This document shows, one piece after another, positions 7,550 to 16,902 of a stretch of 64,000 bases of DNA. Source of the stretch: Nocardia wallacei (GTDB lineage Bacteria > Actinomycetota > Actinomycetes > Mycobacteriales > Mycobacteriaceae); NCBI RefSeq assembly GCF_029869545.1, contig NZ_JARWQD010000320.1, positions 1 to 64,000 of the forward strand, in the 5' to 3' direction. Below the pieces are notes generated by a model. It ran no database searches, had not been told where the DNA came from, and worked only from the letters and a program-made list of their open reading frames with translations. The translations under genes and the position numbers were made by a program. Position 1 is the first letter of the stretch; each line of letters starts with the position of its first letter.

Positions 7550-9292
7550 ATGACCGCAGAGCGGCGGTTCGATGCCGACGTGCTGATCGTCGGGTCCGGA
7601 TTCGGGGGCAGCGTCACGGCGCTGCGGCTGGCGGAAAAGGGATACAGCGTCGCCGTCATGGAGGCGGGGCGCCGTTTCGACGACGCGGATTTCGCCGAGA
7701 CCAACTGGGATCTGCGCCGCTATCTGTGGGCGCCGCGGCTGGGCTGCTACGGAATTCAGCGCATTCACCGGCTGCGGGACTGCTTCATTCTCGCCGGGGC
7801 GGGCGTCGGCGGCGGTTCGCTGAACTACGCCAACACGCTGTACAAGCCGGGCCCGGCGTTCTTCGGCGACCGGCAGTGGGCCGATATCACCGACTGGGAC
7901 GCCGAACTGAGCCCGCACTACGAGCAGGCGCGGGCGATGCTCGGCGTGGTCGAGAACCCGCACCCGACGCCCGCCGACGAGATCATGCGCTCGGTGGCCG
8001 AGGATATGGGCGTCGGCGACACCTTCGTCCCCACGCCCGTCGGCGTATATTTCGGCGAGCCCGGAAAGACCGTGCCGGACCCGTATTTCGGCGGCGTCGG
8101 CCCGGACCGCACCGGCTGCATCGAATGCGGCGAATGCATGTCCGGCTGCCGCCACGGCGCGAAGAACACTTTGGTCAAGAACTATCTCGGGCTCGCCGAG
8201 CGGGCCGGTGCCCGGGTGCATCCGATGACCACCGTGACCGCGATCCGGCCGCAGCCCGACGGCAGCTGGCTGGTCGACACGCGCAGGACGGGCCCCTGGG
8301 TGCGGCGGCGCCGCGGCACCGTCTCGGCCCGGTACGTGGTGCTGGCCGCGGGGACGTGGGGCACCCAGCAGCTGCTGTTCCGGATGCGCGATACCGGTGT
8401 GCTGCCGGATCTTTCGGCGCGCCTGGGCGTGCTGACCCGCACCAATTCCGAGGCCATTCTCGGCTCCGGCCGCGTCGAGGTCGACCCGGAGCTGGATCTC
8501 ACCGCGGGGGTGGCGATCACCTCGTCGTTCCATCCCACCGGCGACACCCACATCGAACCGGTCCGCTACGGCAAGGGCTCGAATGCGATGGCGCTGTTGC
8601 AGACCTATCTCGTGGACGGCGGCCACCGGACCCCGCGCTGGGCGCGGGTATTGGCGACGGCACTGGCCCATCCGGCGCGGACGGTGCGGCTGCTGCGCAC
8701 GCACCGGTGGAGCGAGCGGACGTTGATCCTGCTGGTCATGCAGAGCCTGGACAATTCGATCACCACCTACACCCGGCGCGGACTCTTCGGGCGGCGGTTC
8801 ACCAGCAAACAGGGCTACGGCGAACCGAATCCGGCGTGGATCCCGGCCGGGCACGAGGTGACCCGGCGGGTCTCCGACAAGCTCGGCGCCACCCCCGGCA
8901 GCACCTGGCCGGACATCTTCGGCGTGCCGATGACGGCGCATTTCATCGGCGGCTGCGTCGTCGGCGCCGATGCCGAGCGCGGCGTCATCGACCCGTACCA
9001 CCGGGTCTGGGGGTATCCGACGCTGAGTGTGGTGGACGGGTCCGCGATCTCGGCCAATCTCGGGGTGAATCCGTCGCTGACCATCGCGGCGCAGGCCGAG
9101 CGGGCGGCCTCGCTGTGGCCGAACCAGGGCGAGGCGGACGTCCGGCCGGAGCAGGGGGAGGGCTACCGGCGGCTGCGGGCGGTCGTGCCGCGGCACGCCG
9201 TCGTCCCGGCGGGCGCACCCGCCGCGCTGCGCCTGCCGCTGCACGTCGTGCGCGACTCGTCGTCGGATCGGACCGGCGGCAGATCGGCCTGA
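7550..9292 (+). CDS. GMC-family flavoprotein oxidase/dehydrogenase, ChoD-like
   Basis: A 580-residue protein; ATG at 7550 follows AGGAGG (7539-7544). The FAD-binding motif VLIVGSGFGGSVTALRLAEKG is at residues 11-31. A cysteine cluster CIECGECMSGCRHGAKNT is present as in Mycobacterium tuberculosis ChoD (Rv3409c), which is also about 578 residues. The C-terminus has the usual GMC ending, with LSVVDGSAISANLGVNPSL and its conserved Asn. ChoD was named a cholesterol oxidase, but its real substrate is debated, so a sterol or alcohol oxidation role is a family-level statement. No exporter or electron partner is adjacent. Confidence 0.85.
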   Translation: MTAERRFDADVLIVGSGFGGSVTALRLAEKGYSVAVMEAGRRFDDADFAETNWDLRRYLWAPRLGCYGIQRIHRLRDCFILAGAGVGGGSLNYANTLYKPGPAFFGDRQWADITDWDAELSPHYEQARAMLGVVENPHPTPADEIMRSVAEDMGVGDTFVPTPVGVYFGEPGKTVPDPYFGGVGPDRTGCIECGECMSGCRHGAKNTLVKNYLGLAERAGARVHPMTTVTAIRPQPDGSWLVDTRRTGPWVRRRRGTVSARYVVLAAGTWGTQQLLFRMRDTGVLPDLSARLGVLTRTNSEAILGSGRVEVDPELDLTAGVAITSSFHPTGDTHIEPVRYGKGSNAMALLQTYLVDGGHRTPRWARVLATALAHPARTVRLLRTHRWSERTLILLVMQSLDNSITTYTRRGLFGRRFTSKQGYGEPNPAWIPAGHEVTRRVSDKLGATPGSTWPDIFGVPMTAHFIGGCVVGADAERGVIDPYHRVWGYPTLSVVDGSAISANLGVNPSLTIAAQAERAASLWPNQGEADVRPEQGEGYRRLRAVVPRHAVVPAGAPAALRLPLHVVRDSSSDRTGGRSA

Positions 9293-9454
9293 TCCGGGCC
9301 GCCTCGCACGCTGCCGCGGGACCGGTCCGGGGCGGGCTCGCTACCGTGGTCGGTCGGTCGCCCGTGTACCCATGGCCCGTTCGCTCGGCGGGACAAGGCG
9401 TTTCGCGCGCTCGGCAAATGGGGAACCAAACAGGTGGTGAGACGCGAGGGGGAT

Positions 9455-11500
9455 ATGCCTAGCAACCAACCGCCGCTGGCCGGGCTGCGTTCGGTGACCG
9501 GGTGGCTGCTCGAACACATGCTCGACCGGCCCGACGGGCGATCGCGCAAGCTTCCCATAGTGGTCGCGCTGGGGCCGCGGGGCAGCGGCAAGACGGCACT
9601 GCTGCGGACGGTCGAGCGCCGCGCCGCGATGGTGCCGCACGCCTATCTCGACTTCCACCGGTACCTCGATATCGACGGGCGCGATCACCTGCCGCCGCGC
9701 GAGGTGCTGGGCAAGCTGGCCTTCGGACTGAGCAAGGACGTCAAACAGTTCGGGCGGCTGGCCTTTCCGCGCCTGTGGCTGTGCCTGATGGTGGTGGGCA
9801 GCTCCGTGCACATCAACGCCGGGGACCGCCGTCAGGCCCTGGCCGAGCTGCGGGGCGTGCTGCAGGACAACCAGCCGGTCGAGCAGAATCGCGAAGACGT
9901 CATGCGGCTGGTGGAGTTCGCGGGCGAGGTCGCCAGCGGCCAGCAGCTGCCCGGATGGGCGGCGCCGGTGACCGACCTGCTGCTGAGCGGGCTGGGCCGG
10001 GTCGAACGCTGGCGCATGCTGCGCCGGATCCAGAAGCTGTCCAGCGCGCAGGGAAACGCCGAGGACGTGCTGATCGACATCGCCGGATGGGCCGACGACG
10101 GCGACGGGGAGGACGAGCGCGCCGAGGCCGACGCCATCTTCTACGAGGCCTTCCTCACCGATCTGCAGCGCGCCTACAGCGGCGTCAACCGGATGCGCCG
10201 GACGATGAATTGCGTTGTGCTGCTGGACAATGTGCACACCGACAGCGGTCGGCGGTTCCTGTTCGATCTGCAGCGGGCGCGGCAGCGGGGCGACGACGAC
10301 GGCGATCCGATGGTGGTCTTCGCCACCAGCCGTACCTGGATTCCCTACTGGGACGAGGGCTGGCATCATCCCGGCGGGCACCACCTCGGGCGCGGTGAGG
10401 TGCCGCTGCCGCCGACCTACCGGACCGGCGGGCACACCCTGCCCACCCCGCGCCGCTCGGCGGATATCGATGACGACTGGCGCCGTGCCGAGCCCGGGGA
10501 ACTGCCCTGGAATCCCTGGTACCTGCTCGATATCAGCAGGCTCGCCGCGGCCGATGTCGTCTCCGTGGCAGCCGAATTCGGCCACCATCCGCGCTCGCGG
10601 GTGACCGAGTTCGTTCAGCACCTCACCGCCGGGCATCCCGGTGGCGTGGTCGACGTTCTGACCGCGACCGCCGGTGTGGTGCCGGGGGCCGAGACCACGG
10701 ATCTGCGCGGGGCGCTCGACCTGCCCACGCGCCGGAGCCTGCCCGAGGGCGAGGACGGGGCCGCGGGCCCGTGCACACTGGGCGCGGCCATACTGCGAGA
10801 ACTGCTGCAGGACTTCGACTCCGGCGCGCAGCGCGATCTGGTCACGGCGTCCGCGGCGCGCAATGTGGACCTGCTGTATCACCCGGAGGTGCTCGATTCC
10901 CCTGCGCCACACGGTGAGGAGCTGCTCGAGCATCTGCGCAACAACCTGTGGGTCCGCGAACGCGGCGGTGCCGAACCGGATTTCGAGATCGATCCCTGGC
11001 TGCGCCGGTTGCTGCTGCACGCGCTGGCGGCGCGGGACGCGTCGGATCCGCTGAACTGGAAACGCACCCATGCGATGTGCCGCGACATCTACGAGCACAG
11101 CGGGCGCCCCGGTGCGGCGCGCTATCACGATCTGGCGCTGGGGAACCTCGATGCGGTGATCGCCTACCTGCGGGCGCCGCTGGACTCGCACGATATCGAA
11201 TTCGACGTGCCCGCCGCCGAATCCTGGCTGACGGACCTGGATCTCATCACCTCCGCCCCGAACGCCCTCGGCCGGGAGCTCGCCCCGGGCGACCTGGTGG
11301 CCGAACTGGTCGGGCGCGACCGCGACGAACTCGGCGAATCGCTGGGCTGGCTGATCGCGGCGCTGTGGATCGCGCACGATCCGCTCGGGGATCCGCAGCG
11401 AAAGCTGGACACGACGATCGAGAACCAGTTCCGGCACCTGGCCATCGGCCGCGGCCGCGGGGCCATGCTGCTGTACGAACGCGGGGAGAGGTACCGATGA
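9455..11500 (+). CDS. P-loop NTPase (STAND/AAA-like), partner of membrane receptor
   Basis: A 681-residue protein; ATG at 9455 follows GAGGGGG. The Walker A motif GPRGSGKT is at residues 40-47, the Walker B-like strand CVVLLDNVH at about 253-261, and a sensor-1-like VVFATSR at about 287-293. The stretch ending NPWYLLDISRL precedes a helical C-terminal half (about 350-681) without recognised repeats. There is no signal peptide and only one weakly hydrophobic stretch (RLWLCLMVVGSSVHI, about 107-120). Its stop overlaps the next start as ATGA, so the two proteins are co-translated. The architecture suggests a signalling or scaffold NTPase; no enzymatic effector domain is recognised. Confidence 0.75.
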   Translation: MPSNQPPLAGLRSVTGWLLEHMLDRPDGRSRKLPIVVALGPRGSGKTALLRTVERRAAMVPHAYLDFHRYLDIDGRDHLPPREVLGKLAFGLSKDVKQFGRLAFPRLWLCLMVVGSSVHINAGDRRQALAELRGVLQDNQPVEQNREDVMRLVEFAGEVASGQQLPGWAAPVTDLLLSGLGRVERWRMLRRIQKLSSAQGNAEDVLIDIAGWADDGDGEDERAEADAIFYEAFLTDLQRAYSGVNRMRRTMNCVVLLDNVHTDSGRRFLFDLQRARQRGDDDGDPMVVFATSRTWIPYWDEGWHHPGGHHLGRGEVPLPPTYRTGGHTLPTPRRSADIDDDWRRAEPGELPWNPWYLLDISRLAAADVVSVAAEFGHHPRSRVTEFVQHLTAGHPGGVVDVLTATAGVVPGAETTDLRGALDLPTRRSLPEGEDGAAGPCTLGAAILRELLQDFDSGAQRDLVTASAARNVDLLYHPEVLDSPAPHGEELLEHLRNNLWVRERGGAEPDFEIDPWLRRLLLHALAARDASDPLNWKRTHAMCRDIYEHSGRPGAARYHDLALGNLDAVIAYLRAPLDSHDIEFDVPAAESWLTDLDLITSAPNALGRELAPGDLVAELVGRDRDELGESLGWLIAALWIAHDPLGDPQRKLDTTIENQFRHLAIGRGRGAMLLYERGERYR

Positions 11501-13017
11501 GCCTGCGAGACGACGAGCCGATCATCCCGCCGCAGCCGAGGTGGCGCCGCTGGATCTGGGTGGGCGCGGGCGTGGTCGCGGTGGTGGTCGTCCTGGCGGT
11601 GGCGCTGATCCTGGTGCCGGTGCTCGCCGAGCGGGCCGACCGCTGCGGTGCGGGCGTGTGGCACACCGGCGAGCAGGGGGAATGTGTCGGAATCACCGAT
11701 GGCGCCTATGTTTTCGATGACGACCTGGCGCCGGTGGAGCGGCTGATCCGCGCGGAGAACGATGCCATCGGGGCCGAGCCGTACGTGTCGGTGGTGGTGA
11801 TGCTGCCGATGACCCTGCACGACCCCGACGTCGTTACCGTCGAATGGGTGCGCCACCAGCTGCAGGGTGCGCATCTGGCGCAGCGGGAGGCCAACCGCGA
11901 CGACATGTGGTTCGGCAGGTCGCCGAGAATCCGTCTGCTGCTTGCCAATCCGGGCAGCGGTCTCGAGCATTGGCAGACCGTCGTGGACGAGGTGCAGCGC
12001 CGCCGCGACAGCGAGCACATCGTGGCGGTCACCGGGATCGGGCTCAGCTTCGGCACCGCGGAGGAGGCGATGCGCGCCTTCTCGGGCAGGCAGATGCCGG
12101 TGATCGGTTCGACGCTCACCGCGGACAATCTGTCCGAGATCCGCGGTTTCGCGCGCGTCTCGCCCACCAGCGCGGCGCAGGCACGGGCGGCGGCCACCTA
12201 TCTGAAGCAGCGGGCGCACACGGCATTGCTGGTGCACGACAGCAATCCGAACGATCTCTACCCGCGCACGCTGGCCGACGAGTTCCGGCGCAGTTTCGTC
12301 GACGACGACCATCGGCTGGTGGGGCGCCCCGAGCCCTACATCTCCGATGCCGACGGAGTCGAGAGCACCCTGCATCAGATGATGCCGAACGTCTGCCAGG
12401 CCAGACCGGAGGTGGTGTATTTCGCGGGGCGCTCGCGGCATATCGCCACGCTGATCACCGCCCTGGCGGAGCGGCCCTGTCCGCGCGACCCGATCACGGT
12501 CGTCACCGGGGACGATCTGGCGATGTACGGGACGCCGAGCGAGGCCGTGCAGGTGGCGCTGGAGAACAATGTGTCGGTGATCTATACGGGTCTGGCGCAT
12601 CCGGAGGCGTGGCAGCGGCATCCGGAATCGTTCAACGGACAGTCGGTGGATCATTTCACCCGCCGGACCTCCGACCGGCGGTGTGAGCTGTGCTATCGGG
12701 ACCTGTTCCCGGGCGAACCGCTCGACGACGGATTCGCGGTCATCTCCTACGATGCGGTGGCGACGGCGGTCTGGGGGGCCCGCAAGATGGCGACCTCCGA
12801 AGGACGCCCGGGCAACCTGCCACCGGGAAGCCCGGTCACGGCACCCGAGATCCTGCAGGTGCTGAACCGGATGCACGGCGAGGTGTATGTGCGCGGCGCC
12901 AGCGGGACGATCTCGTTCGACGAGCGCGGCAATCCGGTGAACAAACCGGTGCCGATCCTGCGGCTGCGCCCGGGGCAGTCGGCGGAGTTCGTGGACCTGG
13001 CCTGGCCGGACTCCTGA
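11497..13017 (+). CDS. membrane-anchored periplasmic-binding-protein-like receptor
   Basis: A 506-residue protein starting MSLRDDEPIIPPQPRWRR. A short cytosolic tail is followed by one strong membrane helix (about residues 19-42), and the rest is outside. The outer part resembles type I periplasmic binding proteins (branched-chain amino acid receptor type): VSVVVMLPM start, HIVAVTGIGLSFGTAE, MPVIGSTLTADNL, then RPEVVYFAGRS and PITVVTGDDL. Cysteine pairs near the membrane (DRCGAG, GECVG) and at RRCELC may form disulfides. It lacks a lipobox and has no ABC permease nearby. With the overlapping NTPase gene it looks like a sensor rather than a transporter; the ligand is unknown. Confidence 0.75.
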   Translation: MSLRDDEPIIPPQPRWRRWIWVGAGVVAVVVVLAVALILVPVLAERADRCGAGVWHTGEQGECVGITDGAYVFDDDLAPVERLIRAENDAIGAEPYVSVVVMLPMTLHDPDVVTVEWVRHQLQGAHLAQREANRDDMWFGRSPRIRLLLANPGSGLEHWQTVVDEVQRRRDSEHIVAVTGIGLSFGTAEEAMRAFSGRQMPVIGSTLTADNLSEIRGFARVSPTSAAQARAAATYLKQRAHTALLVHDSNPNDLYPRTLADEFRRSFVDDDHRLVGRPEPYISDADGVESTLHQMMPNVCQARPEVVYFAGRSRHIATLITALAERPCPRDPITVVTGDDLAMYGTPSEAVQVALENNVSVIYTGLAHPEAWQRHPESFNGQSVDHFTRRTSDRRCELCYRDLFPGEPLDDGFAVISYDAVATAVWGARKMATSEGRPGNLPPGSPVTAPEILQVLNRMHGEVYVRGASGTISFDERGNPVNKPVPILRLRPGQSAEFVDLAWPDS

Positions 13018-13021
13018 GGCG

Positions 13022-13051
13022 GCCGCCGTTGTGAACCACCACAGCGGCGGC
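13022..13051 (+). terminator. hairpin terminator after NTPase/receptor operon
   Basis: GCCGCCGTTGTG (13022-13033), loop AACCAC, CACAGCGGCGGC (13040-13051) gives a 12-bp stem with one G-T pair, five bases after the receptor stop. There is no U-tract, as is common in actinobacteria. Confidence 0.6.
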
Positions 13052-13118
13052 TCCGAGGTCGCGCTGTCTCAGTATGTTCGAGGAGACATCCAGGGTTACC
13101 GGCATTTCAGGGGTGAGT

Positions 13119-14075
13119 ATGCGGGAGTACCGGACGGGTGGTCAGGGTTGGCGCGCGGCCCTGATCCGTGGACTGTGCCGGATCTTCGTGCGCCCGACGC
13201 TGGCCCGGTGGCCGCTGCGGGGCGTGCTGGCGCCGTGTATGGCGCTGGTCGATCTGGTGCACCGGCCGGTGCCGCGGTTGCGCGGCACGGTGCACGAACG
13301 GGTGGACGGCGGTGACTGGTGTGCCGAGCTGGTGCGGCCGCGCGACGGGGTGACGCGGGACGGGGCGATCGTGTACTTCCACGGTGGCGCGTTCGTGTTC
13401 TGCGGCCTGGCCACGCATCGCAGGATCGTCGAGCGGCTGGCGCTGCGCACCGGGCTGCCGGTGCTGTCGGTCGGCTACCGGCAGCACCCGGTCGGCCGGT
13501 TGGACGCGTCGATGGACGACGCGGCGGCGGCCGTACGCTGGTTGCACGATGCGGGCATCGGCACGGGATCGACTGTGTTCGTGGGTGATTCGGCCGGTGG
13601 CTATCTGACCTTCCAGCTGGCGCTGGAGGCGGCGCGGCGTGGTCTCGACCGTCCCGCCGGGGTGGTCGGGCTGGCGCCGCTGCTGAACCTGGATCCCGCG
13701 GCGAAACTCGCGCACGCGAACGCCGAGTCCGACGTCTTCCTCCCGGCCCGCCGCTTCGCCGAGGTCGCGGCGGTGATCGCCGGTGACGACTCGGGTGGGG
13801 TGGATCCGCGCCGGTCACCGGTGAACGGCGCGGTCGCCACGCTGCCGCCCGTGCTGCTGATCTGCGCCGAGGACGAGGTGCTGCGCGCCGACGCCGAACT
13901 GCTGGCCGATCGCCTCGACGGCACCGGTGTGCCGTACACCTTGCAGATCTGGCAGGGGCAGGTGCACGCCTTCCCCGTCCTCGGCCATCTGTTACCGGAA
14001 AGCCGTGCGGCCCTTGATGAGATCGCGAACTTCATCACCGGCGTGCTGGACCGGCGGGCGGCCGAGGCGGGGTGA
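13119..14075 (+). CDS. alpha/beta hydrolase, HSL-type lipase/esterase
   Basis: A 318-residue protein. The oxyanion motif HGGAF is at residues 88-92, the nucleophile motif GDSAGG at about 156-161 (Ser158), a catalytic-acid region ICAEDEVLRAD and a terminal histidine in QVHAFP. This is the hormone-sensitive-lipase family, common in mycobacteria and nocardiae (Lip proteins). ATG at 13119 is preferred because AGGGGTGAG precedes it; an in-frame ATG at 13074 would add 15 residues. No signal peptide is obvious. It probably hydrolyses short or medium acyl esters. Confidence 0.85.
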   Translation: MREYRTGGQGWRAALIRGLCRIFVRPTLARWPLRGVLAPCMALVDLVHRPVPRLRGTVHERVDGGDWCAELVRPRDGVTRDGAIVYFHGGAFVFCGLATHRRIVERLALRTGLPVLSVGYRQHPVGRLDASMDDAAAAVRWLHDAGIGTGSTVFVGDSAGGYLTFQLALEAARRGLDRPAGVVGLAPLLNLDPAAKLAHANAESDVFLPARRFAEVAAVIAGDDSGGVDPRRSPVNGAVATLPPVLLICAEDEVLRADAELLADRLDGTGVPYTLQIWQGQVHAFPVLGHLLPESRAALDEIANFITGVLDRRAAEAG

Positions 14076-14079
14076 ATCG

Positions 14080-14478
14080 CTAGAACTGGAGCACGACCCC
14101 GGCACCCTCGCGCTCGCAGTTGTTTCCGAAGGTGTGCGTGTAGTCGACGGCGCGGCCGTTCCAGGTCCCGGTCGCGGTGATCGTGACGGGATCCCAGATC
14201 TTGGTGCACATCCGATGCGGGTCCTGCGGCAGCGCATCGAAGTCGCCGTCGACCGCCGCCAGCGCATCACACGCGGCATCGACATTCGGATGCGTCCCAC
14301 CCCGCGGCTCACAGCTCAGCGTCACCTCCCGCTCGGCCGGGGCACCCGCCTCACCGCGCGCCACACTCAGCGTGACCTGCGCCGCCACCACGGGCTCGGC
14401 CCCGCCGGGCGCGGCAAGGGCGGCACCGGCCAGCACCACGCCGGACACGATGAGCAGGGGTCGAATAGGCTTCCGCAT
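14080..14478 (-). CDS. secreted subtilisin-inhibitor (SSI) family protease inhibitor
   Basis: A 132-residue protein with a signal peptide (MRKPIRPLLIVSGVVLAGAALAA region, residues 1-23). The mature part has the SSI pattern: LTLSCEP-RGGTHP (seen here as VTLSCEPRGGTHPNV), AACDAL, GDFDALP, MCTKIWDPVTITATGTW and FGNNCERE. Cysteines 56/70 and 91/121 match the two SSI disulfides. By alignment of MCTKIW with MCPMVY of Streptomyces SSI, the P1 residue is Lys93, which suggests trypsin-like targets. It ends four bases from the convergent esterase stop. Confidence 0.88.
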   Translation of the reverse strand: MRKPIRPLLIVSGVVLAGAALAAPGGAEPVVAAQVTLSVARGEAGAPAEREVTLSCEPRGGTHPNVDAACDALAAVDGDFDALPQDPHRMCTKIWDPVTITATGTWNGRAVDYTHTFGNNCEREGAGVVLQF

Positions 14479-14623
14479 ACGTGCGCCTCCGATCGGTCGT
14501 GATCAATCCTCACCTGATCCGTCGTCCCCCAGGCCCCAGCGTTACGCCCCGACAGCCCGGCAGACACCGACCACCGAGCCTTGGTGGCGCAGACCCGTAT
14601 ACACGGCGATCGGCGGTAACCGC

Positions 14624-16717
14624 TCACCACCACCCGAGGATGGGCTGCAGCTGCCTGCCGAGTTCGGGGGCCAGGGAGCGGGAGTAGGTGGCGGTCAGGT
14701 GGTGTTCGTCGTGGTAGAGCAGGATGTTGCCGACCTCGACCGGGCAGATCTGGGGTTCGCAGACGGCGTCGGTGAGGTCGATGGGGAAGACGTTGGGGTA
14801 GGCGGCGGCCGAGACCGCGGCCGGGTTGACGGGGTCGAGCGCCTCGGCGCGCGGCATACCGCAGCTGAGCCGGTCGCCGCCCTGGGCCAGGCAGTCGATG
14901 GCGCGGTAGCGAATCCCGTTGTGGCGCAGCCACGGTGTGTCCCGGACCGCGACCACATTGAGGCCGCGATCGGCCAGCTCCGTCCATACGTCCACATAGT
15001 CGGCGGGGGTCTCGTCGCCGGTGGTGTCGCGCGGGCGGGTGCCGGTCGTGAAGACCCAGTCCGGGCGTTCGCTGCCCAGCCGGTCGATCACGTCGCGGGA
15101 CCAGTCGCGGCAGTCGGGGATGCGCTCGCCCTTGTAGCTCGGTTCCTCGGCGACGGTCAGCGGGCAGCCCATCTTGAGATACACGACGATGCGGAACATG
15201 TACTGCTCGGCCAGATCCTGCAGCGCCGGAATCCAGTGCTCGGCATGCGAACTGCCCACCACGGCCAGGGTGCGGCGCGCCGCGGGGCTGCCGTAGGTGC
15301 AGGTGACCACCTCGCGGGTGTCGAAGTCGGCGATGCATCCGTCGCGCGCCGGATAGGCGGCGTCGCCGGGAGCGTCGTTGATCGACGGCCGCATCGGGGC
15401 CTCGGGGGCGCCCGCGCCGGCGGCGAGCAGCTCCGCGCCCGGATACGTGTCGGGGTCGAGAATGCCGACCGGGCGGGGCGGATGGGAGCCGACGACCACG
15501 ATCCACACCGCCGCCAGCGTCGCGACGGCCGAACCGGTGACCGAGACCGCGACGCCCGCCCGGCGGCGATAGGCGTCCGATACCAGGGTCTTCCCGGTGC
15601 GCAGCGGCTGCTCGACGAACCGATGCGTCGCCCACGCCGCCGCCAGTGACAGCCCGATCACGACGAGCCCGTCGCCGAAATCGGCCGCGGGCCTTCCGCG
15701 TTCGGTGAGATAGAAGATGAGGATGGGCCAGTGCCACAGGTACAGGGCGTAGGCGATGTCGCCGAGGCGCAGCATCGGACGCCAGGTGAGCAGGCGATTG
15801 GGCAGCGGAAGCCCCCGCGGGTCGGCGGTATTGCCCGCGACGATCAGTGCCGCCGCCGCGCCCACCGGCAGCAGCGCGGCCGGTCCCGGGAAGGACGCGG
15901 CGCCGTCGAGGATCCAGCCGCACGCGACGACCGCCGTGATCCCGAAGGCCGCCAAGGCGAATCGCATCCACCGCGGCGGCGCGAGGTAGGGCACCACCAG
16001 CGCCAGCACGGCACCGGCCAGCAGTTCCCAGGTCCGCGCGAAGGTGTCGTAGTAGTTCCAGCCCGGACTGCCGGTGCTGCCGTGCGCGGCGTAGACGAAC
16101 GACAGGAACCCGAGCACCGCGAAGACCGGCAGCGACACCCGCCGCAGCATCGCCGGATCGGCCACGGTCGAGCACAACCACGCCAGACCGGCGACGAGCA
16201 GCACCGCGGCCAGGTAGAACTGCCCCTGCACCGACATCGACCACAGATGCTGCAGCGGGCTGACCGAGGGGTCGGCGGCCGTGTAGTTCGACCACGACAG
16301 CGCCAAGTGCCAGTTCTCGTAGTAGAACAGCGACGCCAGCACCTGCGACGCCAGATCCGGCCACTGGGTGTACGGGCGCAGCACGACGGCGGCGACCACG
16401 ACCGCCGCCAGCACGGTGACCAGCGCGGGCAGCAACCGGCGCGCCGTGCGGCGCAGCGTGGCCGCGATCCCCACCGGGCCGGATTCGGCCCGGCGCAACA
16501 GCAGCCCGATGAAGAAGTATCCGGAGAGCACGAGGAAGACGTCCACACCGCCGGACACCCGTCCGAACCAGACGTGGAACACCACCACCAGGGCGATGGC
16601 GACGCCACGCAACCCGTCCAGGTCGAGGCGGTACGCCGCGGTGCCGGGCCGCTGTGCCGGACGGCGAATCCGCCGGGCGTGGATATCGGTCGGCACTCCC
16701 GCCGGCCGCCCCGTCAC
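14624..16717 (-). CDS. acyltransferase 3 with C-terminal SGNH domain (OafA type)
   Basis: A 697-residue membrane protein. Residues about 28-380 form the acyltransferase-3 domain (RLDLDGLRGVAIALVVVFHV with the invariant RxxD/H pattern, then GGVDVFLVLSGYF) with about ten membrane helices. After a last helix (about 390-410) the C-terminal domain faces outside and has SGNH features: VVGSSHAEHWIPAL near 467, and a terminal YHDEHHLTATY. Such proteins O-acetylate or succinylate cell-wall polysaccharides or glycolipids. The start lies in a proline/arginine-rich cytosolic tail, and the exact ATG is uncertain. Confidence 0.88.
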   Translation of the reverse strand: MTGRPAGVPTDIHARRIRRPAQRPGTAAYRLDLDGLRGVAIALVVVFHVWFGRVSGGVDVFLVLSGYFFIGLLLRRAESGPVGIAATLRRTARRLLPALVTVLAAVVVAAVVLRPYTQWPDLASQVLASLFYYENWHLALSWSNYTAADPSVSPLQHLWSMSVQGQFYLAAVLLVAGLAWLCSTVADPAMLRRVSLPVFAVLGFLSFVYAAHGSTGSPGWNYYDTFARTWELLAGAVLALVVPYLAPPRWMRFALAAFGITAVVACGWILDGAASFPGPAALLPVGAAAALIVAGNTADPRGLPLPNRLLTWRPMLRLGDIAYALYLWHWPILIFYLTERGRPAADFGDGLVVIGLSLAAAWATHRFVEQPLRTGKTLVSDAYRRRAGVAVSVTGSAVATLAAVWIVVVGSHPPRPVGILDPDTYPGAELLAAGAGAPEAPMRPSINDAPGDAAYPARDGCIADFDTREVVTCTYGSPAARRTLAVVGSSHAEHWIPALQDLAEQYMFRIVVYLKMGCPLTVAEEPSYKGERIPDCRDWSRDVIDRLGSERPDWVFTTGTRPRDTTGDETPADYVDVWTELADRGLNVVAVRDTPWLRHNGIRYRAIDCLAQGGDRLSCGMPRAEALDPVNPAAVSAAAYPNVFPIDLTDAVCEPQICPVEVGNILLYHDEHHLTATYSRSLAPELGRQLQPILGWW

Positions 16718-16902
16718 CGCGCGGATCTCGGCCGGACTCGCCTCACGGCTCTGCGGACCGGCGACAGGTGAACGGGAAGTGGATGCGGCACGCCAACTCT
16801 CTTACCACGGTGCTCGAACAGGCGTCGAACGCGGGTGGCCGCTACCTTGCCGAGAGTTCGCTGTGAAGCCGGGCCGCTGCTGCGAGTGCGCCTTCCGGGC
16901 CG

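Noticed and set aside
6740..9244. Long minus-strand open frame of over 800 codons across the PucR and ChoD-like genes
   Set aside because: It is antisense to two well-supported genes, rich in Arg/Pro/Gly/His as expected from GC-skewed antisense frames, and has no recognisable domain.
9455..13017. Phage-defence system built on a STAND-like NTPase
   Set aside because: No nuclease, TIR, protease or other effector domain is seen, and the partner is an exported receptor-like protein rather than a defence effector. No defence genes lie nearby.
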